Positions 1 through 4,788 of a DNA stretch of 8,440 bases are shown here, one piece after another (within the stretch, counting starts at the first letter, position 1; every line of letters starts with the position of its first letter). A program made the position numbers and the translations under genes. The stretch is from Promethearchaeota archaeon (GTDB taxonomy: Archaea > Asgardarchaeota > Lokiarchaeia > Sigynarchaeales > SOKP01): positions 1-8,440 of the forward strand of contig SDNV01000117.1 in NCBI GenBank assembly GCA_004524515.1, in the 5' to 3' direction. The notes beneath the pieces are model-generated. The model ran no database searches, had not been told where the DNA came from, and saw nothing but the letters and a program-made list of their open reading frames with translations.

Positions 1-232
1 ATTGTTAAAAGCGGGAATACTCTTCTCAAGTGAACGATATATCCTCTATATTGCTGAAAAACCTCCCCGTAAATATTTTTATTCTCTAGCGGGAGTTAAA
101 CATAGAGAAATTGTGTTTATCCCTATTGATAATTTTAGTCAAGAATCCCTCAAAACTATCAAACATGTTCATATGCTTGCTGGGAAAGACAAGAGAAAAA
201 TTGCGCATAATTATATCTTTCTAAATAAATAA
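1..232 (+). CDS. C-terminal fragment of an unrecognised protein (5' end outside the window)
   Basis: The reading frame is open from the left edge to a TAA at 230-232, so about 76 C-terminal residues are visible. The first in-frame codon in the window is a TTG at position 2. Nothing marks it as a real start, and the gene very probably begins further left. The visible part is a basic, mixed alpha/beta sequence with no cysteine. It includes KPPRKYFYSLAGVKHREIVF and ends in KRKIAHNYIFLNK. I do not recognise the family. It converges on the tes-like gene, with 87 bp of AT-rich sequence between the two stop codons and no clear hairpin terminator. That it is coding rests on the open frame, protein-like composition and position; its function is unknown. 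Confidence 0.6.
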   Translation, partial: LLKAGILFSSERYILYIAEKPPRKYFYSLAGVKHREIVFIPIDNFSQESLKTIKHVHMLAGKDKRKIAHNYIFLNK

Positions 233-319
233 GCAAAAGATTTAAGAAATAATTGGGTATTAAATTATGCTAAAAATAGATATGTAACTTTAAAATTAAA
301 AAAGAATAATAAAAATTGA

Positions 320-2026
320 TTATTCCTCAATAGAATCTAAATAACTTGTGATTCTTTGCGTTATGATTTCCGGTTTTTCTGCCTGTTCATGTTCGAGAGC
401 TAATGCCCTTTCTATGTTTTCACGATGTACTGTATTCATAGCACAAAAAGGTATTTCTCTAACTTTAGTAGGGTCATCTGGGTCAATTACCCCATAATGG
501 ACTAAACAATTCTTAACTCTATTAAGATCAAAATTATATGCATCTTGAAAATGCATGGCTGATATCATAAGGTTTCGAGAATGTAAGAATTGAGCCGCTG
601 AAGCTAAATTTGGAGCAAAAACTAATCGAGCAAAGGATTGATAGGTTTTGCTGGATAAAATTTTTGAGGGATTTTTTACATATTTCAATAATCCTGCAAA
701 AAAGTATGCTTTCATCATCTGTTTGTAGCCTAAACTAGTGATATCGTCAATAAATTTTCCAATTGTGCTTGCAAGTCCCCCATATTCTTCTAGATTAATA
801 TTACCAAGAAGTCCTGTAGGTTTTGGTACTTTTTTATCATGAACCATGTCATATACATTATTAGCCCACTTAATCAGTCCTTCAGCATCAAAAAAGTTTT
901 CTATTGGCTCCCAATCACCTTTATCATTAACCACTATTATGGTAGCGAAGCCGCAGTCTTGGTGACTTGTCATTCCAAACTCAGGCATATCATCGAACCA
1001 AGCTAGAAGTTTAGTAAATTTGGCTGTTGTAGCTATTGGATAAAACCGTTTGATGCCGTTGTTCGTATGTTTATTTATGGCAACTTTCAGATCGGAGGTA
1101 GTATATCGTAAATCCATTAATTCTTCAAAACTGATACGACCACATAATGAAACTGGTTGAAAAACTACCCCTGACACTACATCGGCATTTTCTTTAGCAA
1201 AATCTAAAATGTTTCCTATTTGATGATCATTAACTCCTTTAGCGACCGTTGGAACTAACATAAGGCCATAAAAATTTGCTTTACGGCAATTTTCAATGAC
1301 TTTTTTCTTTAGAGGCCATAGATTCACCCCTCTAACTTTTTTCCAAACTTCAGGATCGTCTGTTGCATCAAATTGCAAATACACAGCATCCATTCCAGCA
1401 TCTACAAGGGATTTTGTATATTCAAAAGATTTCCCCATTCTCACACCATTCGTAGAGACCATAGTTTCTGTAAATCCTAATTCTTTACCTGTACTGATGA
1501 TCTGTGGTAAATCTTCTCTAATAGTAGGCTCTCCTCCAGCTAACTGAAGCATTACCGCAGGATAAGGTTTCATAGATCTAAAATGTTTCATAATCTGGAC
1601 TATTTGATCAAAGGTTGGTTCTACAACGTAACCTTTTGCACTAGCATTCGCAAAGCAAATAGGACAAGCTAAATTACATTTATTAGTGACATCTATCAAA
1701 CAAATACATGGGGCTGACTTATGGTTTTCGCATATTCCACAATCATATGGACATCCATTTTTTATAGGCTTAATCCCAGAGGAAACCCATTCTGGTTTGG
1801 TAGGATTATTTACAGTGGAACCAATCTCGTCCGTAAAATCTTGAGCCCATTTATACTCTTCGGGATCAATTGAAATTTTATCTTTAAAATCGCCATGATC
1901 ATCACAGTGTTTTCGCATCATAACCCAGTTTGTTTTAGGATCTACAAATATTTCGGCAGGTATCGGGTTTAAACATTCGGGACATAGCGATGTGGTTCTT
2001 CTAATTACTTCTTCAGTCATAAGCAT
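320..2026 (-). CDS. tes: Tes-like radical SAM protein (tetraether lipid synthase family)
   Basis: This 568-residue protein matches the architecture of archaeal tetraether synthase (MJ0619 type). That membrane-associated radical SAM enzyme couples the ends of archaeol isoprenoid chains to make macrocyclic and tetraether (GDGT) lipids. Visible in order: an N-terminal metal-binding region (C15-x2-C18, C41-x2-H44); a GCPYDCGIC motif (C92, C96, C99) followed by C107; the radical SAM CxxxCxxC (C117, C121, C124) in CNLACPICFA; the SAM-binding GGEPT at 164-168; YLQFD at 216-220; and C295 and C358. The C-terminal block 492-530 has the DAYNFD..RVK.C..HYG and IPFC pattern, with C507 and C528. Family members carry auxiliary iron-sulfur clusters and a rubredoxin-like centre, consistent with these extra cysteines. 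ATG at 2026 and ATG at 2020 (residue 3) are both possible starts; TTTAAA/TTAATTAA sequences about 20-30 bp upstream fit a leaderless or short-leader mRNA. A paralogous MJ0619-like function on another substrate is possible. Confidence 0.88.
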   Translation of the reverse strand: MLMTEEVIRRTTSLCPECLNPIPAEIFVDPKTNWVMMRKHCDDHGDFKDKISIDPEEYKWAQDFTDEIGSTVNNPTKPEWVSSGIKPIKNGCPYDCGICENHKSAPCICLIDVTNKCNLACPICFANASAKGYVVEPTFDQIVQIMKHFRSMKPYPAVMLQLAGGEPTIREDLPQIISTGKELGFTETMVSTNGVRMGKSFEYTKSLVDAGMDAVYLQFDATDDPEVWKKVRGVNLWPLKKKVIENCRKANFYGLMLVPTVAKGVNDHQIGNILDFAKENADVVSGVVFQPVSLCGRISFEELMDLRYTTSDLKVAINKHTNNGIKRFYPIATTAKFTKLLAWFDDMPEFGMTSHQDCGFATIIVVNDKGDWEPIENFFDAEGLIKWANNVYDMVHDKKVPKPTGLLGNINLEEYGGLASTIGKFIDDITSLGYKQMMKAYFFAGLLKYVKNPSKILSSKTYQSFARLVFAPNLASAAQFLHSRNLMISAMHFQDAYNFDLNRVKNCLVHYGVIDPDDPTKVREIPFCAMNTVHRENIERALALEHEQAEKPEIITQRITSYLDSIEE

Positions 2027-2242
2027 TCACTATTAAATTGATTTAAACTTTAATTAAACGATTATTTTATCAAATAAAATATCTTTGAATATAAAACAAA
2101 TCAAATGAAAAATAAGATTAGTAATATTATTAAAAAAGGTAATTTTTAAAGTTTTAGATTCTCTAATCCAACAATATTAATTCAAAATTAGATCATAAAA
2201 AGACCGAAATTAGAGATTAAATTAGCTAAATAGTATTTTAGA

Positions 2243-2250
2243 TTAAAAAT
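2243..2250 (+). promoter_or_regulatory. Candidate archaeal TATA box for the structured RNA
   Basis: TTAAAAAT lies about 25-27 bp before the G at 2271 where the structured island begins, the usual archaeal TATA-to-start distance. No convincing BRE is visible in front of it. AT-rich background makes chance matches common, so the support is mostly the spacing. Confidence 0.4.
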
Positions 2251-2270
2251 TTAATCATTAAAGATAAAAG

Positions 2271-2403
2271 GGAGACTCCTGCGCGCAGGACCTTAATACA
2301 AGGTCAAAAATTAAATAGGGGGAGGAGGGCAAAATCAGAGTGTATTTTCATACACTAACCAAAAGACAAAAATCCAGGGTGCGCGAGGAGTCATTTTTTT
2401 TTT
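2271..2403 (+). ncRNA. Putative structured small RNA, unassigned family
   Basis: A GC-rich island in AT-rich sequence folds as a closed three-way junction. The outer stem pairs 2274-2287 with 2380-2392: thirteen Watson-Crick pairs, with G2281 bulged. Inside it, hairpin A pairs GACCTT (2289-2294) with AAGGTC (2300-2305) over a 5-nt loop. Hairpin B pairs AGTGTAT (2339-2345) with ATACACT (2350-2356) over a TTTC loop. Between them is a single-stranded linker with a purine tract (2317-2329), and an A-rich strand (2357-2379) leads back to the outer stem. Ten T residues follow immediately (2394-2403), as in an archaeal termination signal, which favours the plus strand. It lacks 5S rRNA, tRNA, SRP RNA and C/D-box signatures, and I match it to no riboswitch I know. 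It is about 300 nt from the next plus-strand gene, so an independent RNA is more likely than a cis leader. Confidence 0.62.
2394..2403 (+). terminator. T10 termination tract after the structured RNA
   Basis: Ten consecutive T residues begin two bases after the 3' strand of the 13-bp closing stem. Archaeal RNA polymerase terminates at T-rich tracts, so this is a plausible 3' end for the RNA and its strongest strand indicator. Confidence 0.55.
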
Positions 2404-2514
2404 AATATTTAATTTGATTATTACGTTTTAAAATTATTATAGTTTATGGAATTTAAATCTTTATCTTAAGATTATAATAACCTTTCCGGTATTTAAATAA
2501 AATGGATAAATTAG

Positions 2515-2534
2515 GTTAAACTAGCATAGTTAAC
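2515..2534. repeat. Imperfect 20-bp palindrome
   Basis: GTTAA-A-CTA and TAGTTAAC form an 8-bp inverted repeat with one bulged A around a GCA centre. It lies about 130 bp upstream of the TATA box of the membrane protein gene. It could be a regulator site, or a chance dyad in AT-rich sequence. Confidence 0.25.
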
Positions 2535-2662
2535 ACTATCTCGTACAAATTTTATTAATAGAATTAAATATTTATTTAATATTCTCAGAATGAATTCAAC
2601 CCAATTAAAATTGAATCTATTTGAGGTATTAACTTTATAAGGAATACATTTATTGATTAGAA

Positions 2663-2670
2663 TATAAAAA
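2663..2670 (+). promoter_or_regulatory. TATA box for the membrane protein gene
   Basis: TATAAAAA is centred about 28 bp upstream of the ATG at 2695. This predicts transcription starting at or within a few bases of the start codon, hence a leaderless mRNA. No Shine-Dalgarno sequence is present, which agrees. Confidence 0.5.
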
Positions 2671-2694
2671 CACTAGATTATTTTTGTGTGGTAA

Positions 2695-3120
2695 ATGCAA
2701 AACAAAGAGGAAAAAAAAGTAAACCCATTAGGGAGACAAGACCCGGAATTTAAATTCGATATTGGAACTGCCATTTTTATTGGGATTGGTGTCCTCATAT
2801 CATGGATAAATATGTTATTAATATTAAATTATCAGCTGCAAAATGTTCCCTCCATAACGAAAATAATGGCTTACTTATCAATCATTTTTACTATAATCAT
2901 CCCGGGTGTAATAATTGGAATAAAAAATCGATTCTGGGGTTATGGATATATACTTGGATTTTCGATTGCAGGAATCCCTTTCCTGATAATGGTGGATCTA
3001 TTCATAGGAGGGTATACTTTTGTAACTGCGTTATTTATATTTATAATTATGTGGCTTATCTTTTGGAAGGTATGGCGATCAATTTCCAAAATTAACACTT
3101 CTTCAGAGAATAAAACTTAA
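2695..3120 (+). CDS. Small four-helix integral membrane protein, unknown function
   Basis: This 141-residue protein has a short charged, lysine-rich N-terminal tail (1-21) and four hydrophobic segments at roughly 25-45, 54-76, 82-102 and 106-127. A basic juxtamembrane stretch (FWKVWRSISK, about 123-132) and a polar tail follow. Glycines are frequent in the helices, as in small polytopic proteins. I see no catalytic motif and no recognisable transporter or receptor signature, so the family is unknown. The ATG at 2695 is supported by a TATA-like box about 28 bp upstream. The basic segment after the fourth helix suggests a cytoplasmic C terminus by the positive-inside rule. The gene ends only 21 bp from the stop of the convergent zinc-finger gene, leaving no room for separate terminators. 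Confidence 0.75.
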   Translation: MQNKEEKKVNPLGRQDPEFKFDIGTAIFIGIGVLISWINMLLILNYQLQNVPSITKIMAYLSIIFTIIIPGVIIGIKNRFWGYGYILGFSIAGIPFLIMVDLFIGGYTFVTALFIFIIMWLIFWKVWRSISKINTSSENKT

Positions 3121-3141
3121 GGATAAAAAAATAAAAATATA

Positions 3142-3351
3142 TTATATAAAAATTAATTGCTTACATTTAATGCATTTTCTACCCTCAGATTTAGCTTTCT
3201 TCGCACACTCCAAGCAATATTTAGCTTTACACGAAGGACATACATAAATTTTACCTGTTAAAGTTCCTTTATGAAAAAGACAAAAATTTTCTTCTCTTCT
3301 AGTTCTACTTGGAGGTAACGTAGGAGGAGGGGGCAATTTCTTATCATTCAT
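3142..3351 (-). CDS. Small proline-rich zinc-finger protein (B-box/RING-like, Asgard type)
   Basis: This 69-residue protein has a proline-rich N terminus (LPPPPTLPPS, residues 6-15) and a compact metal-binding domain. Eight ligands are visible in four pairs: C24-x2-H27, C38-x2-C41, C46-x2-C49 and C60-x2-C63. Eight ligands in this order predict two zinc ions, possibly in a cross-brace or treble-clef arrangement like RING or B-box domains. The core IYVCPSCKAKYCLECA resembles a motif that I recall as common in small Asgard proteins and at the ends of longer ones. ATG at 3351 is the start; AAGGG (3358-3362) lies just upstream, and a TATA-like TTATTTAAAA sits about 40 bp upstream. A protein-binding or ubiquitin-related role is possible but not shown. 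Without a partner domain, it may act as an adaptor. Confidence 0.8.
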   Translation of the reverse strand: MNDKKLPPPPTLPPSRTRREENFCLFHKGTLTGKIYVCPSCKAKYCLECAKKAKSEGRKCIKCKQLIFI

Positions 3352-3520
3352 AATACATACCCTTGTTGTTTCCTACTCTCGTTTTTTTTAAATAATTTCT
3401 GATTATAATATTTTTATTGGTCATTTTTTAACGACTAAAATATCCTTTTTATTTGGTATTTTCAACTTAAAATGGTCAAAATATAGGAAATTGGTATGTA
3501 ATCTCGAAAATTTATTAAAT

Positions 3521-3985
3521 TTATTTATTAAATACGGGAATATTTTCAATTATTACATTTATTACTTTAGCAAGGCTTAGAAATTTGTCTTTTATTGACT
3601 GAATAGAGACATTATTGGTTTGTAAATTATCGCCAACCAAGTAAGTCTCATAAAAACAATTATCCATTTCATAGCAAAGCCCTGTGGTATGTAGAATATG
3701 TTTACTTAAATCCAATTCCTTTAATACTGAAGATATTCCTTTCACTAATTCAGGAGAGAATTCTGTTAAATGAATTAAAACTTTCTTAATATTGTTAGTA
3801 TCTGTAGGAAAGCAACTTATTTTTATCACATCTTCACGCGATATGAAAATTAATAAATAGTAAGATTGATCGGATATTTCTTCTAAAACCTCATCAGGAA
3901 AAATCGGATTTTTTTTGAAATCATCTTTAGAAATAATTAATCCAACAGAAATTTTGTTTTTATTTTCTTCATTGTTTCCTTCCAT
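3521..3985 (-). CDS. Hypothetical protein with a predicted ACT-like C-terminal domain
   Basis: I place the start at the ATG at 3985, giving 154 residues, rather than the in-frame TTG four codons upstream. The TTG falls almost where a TATA box at about 4017-4025 would place the transcription start. The N-terminal half (11-60) alternates hydrophobic strands with acidic helix. The C-terminal half reads as strand (KKVLIHL, 67-73), helix (SPELVKGISSVLKELDL, 77-93), strand (HILHTTGLCYE, 96-106), strand (CFYETYLVG, 110-118), helix (IKDKFLSLAKV, 131-141) and strand (NVIIENIPV, 143-151). That order is the ferredoxin-like topology of ACT and related ligand-sensing domains. It is a pattern reading, not a recognised family. 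No DNA-binding or catalytic domain is attached. The gene is divergent from the longin-like gene across a region with two dyads. Confidence 0.72.
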   Translation of the reverse strand: MEGNNEENKNKISVGLIISKDDFKKNPIFPDEVLEEISDQSYYLLIFISREDVIKISCFPTDTNNIKKVLIHLTEFSPELVKGISSVLKELDLSKHILHTTGLCYEMDNCFYETYLVGDNLQTNNVSIQSIKDKFLSLAKVINVIIENIPVFNK

Positions 3986-4075
3986 AAATCTCAACAAAAT
4001 GAAACTATTTTTGATTATTTTTAAATAAAATATATTAGTTTTTATTATTTTATATTATTTTTTCTTTTTTATATG

Positions 4076-4089
4076 AATTGGAACCAATT
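4076..4089. promoter_or_regulatory. Dyad AATTGG-aa-CCAATT in the divergent promoter region
   Basis: A perfect 6-bp inverted repeat with a 2-bp centre lies between the divergent genes starting at 3985 and 4213, some 50-60 bp from the nearest TATA-like sequence. It fits a dimeric regulator site, possibly paired with the next dyad. Confidence 0.35.
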
Positions 4090-4093
4090 GAAT

Positions 4094-4126
4094 AATACAT
4101 CGATGTTACATCGATAATGTTGTATT
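4094..4126. promoter_or_regulatory. Nested palindrome centred on ATCGATGT-t-ACATCGAT
   Basis: A perfect 8-bp inverted repeat (4099-4106 with 4108-4115, 1-bp centre) sits inside an outer pair, AATACA (4094-4099) and TGTATT (4121-4126). The octamer ACATCGAT also occurs as a direct repeat at 4097-4104 and 4108-4115, offset by 11 bp, about one helical turn. Its place between divergent genes suggests an operator or activator site controlling one or both. Confidence 0.42.
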
Positions 4127-4212
4127 TTTTATGAAAATCTGAGATTTTAAGTATTATAGGTTCAACTTAAAAAATAGAATTATTAATTGATTAATTAATA
4201 AAATGGTTCATT

Positions 4213-4719
4213 ATGTCTTTTAAATGGAAAAATGACGCAATTAAAGAAAATCTTGGGTTCTATTTGAAGCATTTAAATGTTAGAGAAAATAGATTTCATG
4301 CCATATATTTTGTAGACCAATTAACAGGTGCTTTACTGGTGAGTAACCGATATTCTAAAAATAATTATGGATTAACTGAGACTGATGATGATTTAATTAG
4401 TAATTTTTTAAATGCGATCAATTTGTTTATTAGAGAAATTGGGACCAATAAACAGGAGGAAATTCAGGAGATAAATTTTAAAGATACCCGAATATTATAT
4501 GAAAAGAGAGGGCGTTTATTATGTGTAGGCATTACGAAAAAAACAAATGTTACCATTGAGAGAGCAATTTTACATGAACTATTAAATGATTTTTATTATA
4601 GATTTGAAAATGAAATTATCCATTTCAAGGGGTATGTATCACCTAAGATAATAAACTATAAAAATAGACTTGAAAATCTAGATTTAAATTCTTTATATAA
4701 ATTTAATATCAATTTATAG
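4213..4719 (+). CDS. Predicted longin/roadblock-like domain protein
   Basis: This 168-residue soluble protein starts at the ATG at 4213; the ATG at 4203 is in another frame. TTAAAAAAT (about 4167-4175) is a plausible TATA box, leaving a short leader. The sequence reads as strand (HAIYFVDQLTGALLVSNRYS, about 29-48), acidic turn, long helix (DDLISNFLNAINLFIREI, 59-76), strands (EIQEINFKDTRILYEKRG then RLLCVGITKK, 83-110) and a second helix (ERAILHELLNDFYYRFENEI, 116-135). A strand pair, a helix, a three-strand meander and a C-terminal helix is the pattern of longin and roadblock domains. In Asgard archaea and eukaryotes these often work with small Ras-like GTPases in membrane trafficking or polarity. 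No GTPase gene is present here, so a GTPase partner is inference. The C-terminal 35 residues look like an extension. Confidence 0.68.
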   Translation: MSFKWKNDAIKENLGFYLKHLNVRENRFHAIYFVDQLTGALLVSNRYSKNNYGLTETDDDLISNFLNAINLFIREIGTNKQEEIQEINFKDTRILYEKRGRLLCVGITKKTNVTIERAILHELLNDFYYRFENEIIHFKGYVSPKIINYKNRLENLDLNSLYKFNINL

Positions 4720-4735
4720 AAAAAATATTAAAGAT

Positions 4736-4757
4736 AAACTCTTAATCTTAAGAGTTT
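4736..4757. terminator. Perfect inverted repeat between convergent genes, candidate bidirectional terminator
   Basis: AAACTCTTAA and TTAAGAGTTT are perfect 10-bp complements around a TC centre, in the 69 bp between the stop codons of the convergent longin-like and repeat-protein genes. A second complementary pair, AAAATATT (4722-4729) and AATATTTT (4761-4768), brackets it. The position suits transcript 3'-end formation on both strands, but archaeal termination does not require hairpins. Confidence 0.5.
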
Positions 4758-4788
4758 TAAAATATTTTACGTTTTGATCTGAAGAACA

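Larger units (their letters stand above)
2027..2694. other. 668-bp intergenic region with a central RNA-like island
   Basis: This gap separates the divergent tes-like gene and the membrane protein gene. The flanks (2027-2265 and 2404-2694) are very AT-rich and hold only frames of a few codons. The one strong signal is the GC-rich structured island at about 2271-2403, listed separately. A 7-bp inverted match, CTCTAAT (2161-2167) with ATTAGAG (2209-2215), lies upstream of it; a match of that size is not surprising in such biased sequence. An imperfect palindrome lies at 2515-2534. Confidence 0.7.

Noticed and set aside
1296..1547. Open frame of 83 codons on the plus strand inside the tes-like gene
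   Set aside because: It lies antisense within a gene whose catalytic motifs are intact, and has no recognisable domain or promoter of its own.
2271..2403. 5S rRNA
   Set aside because: The span between paired ends is about 119 nt with a three-way junction, as in 5S, but the conserved CCGAAC and GGAAGUUAAGC-type core is missing and the internal hairpins are too short.
2340..2405. 21-codon GTG frame after the GGAGGAGGG tract as a small protein gene
   Set aside because: It runs through one arm of a hairpin, the 3' strand of the closing stem and the T10 tract. The RNA structure explains the sequence better, and the peptide ending in FFF looks like read-through of a terminator.
2802..3095. Overlapping plus-strand frame of 97 codons within the membrane protein gene
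   Set aside because: It is out of frame with a sequence that encodes four clear membrane helices, and its own translation has no coherent domain.
3983..3997. TTG at 3997 as the start of the ACT-like gene
   Set aside because: An ATG occurs four codons later (3985), and the likely transcription start falls near the TTG, so the ATG is preferred.
3461..4172. Shared 12-mer TTCAACTTAAAA at 3461 and 4161
   Set aside because: Only the second copy is placed to serve a promoter. A 12-mer match of this composition is weak evidence for a common regulatory element.
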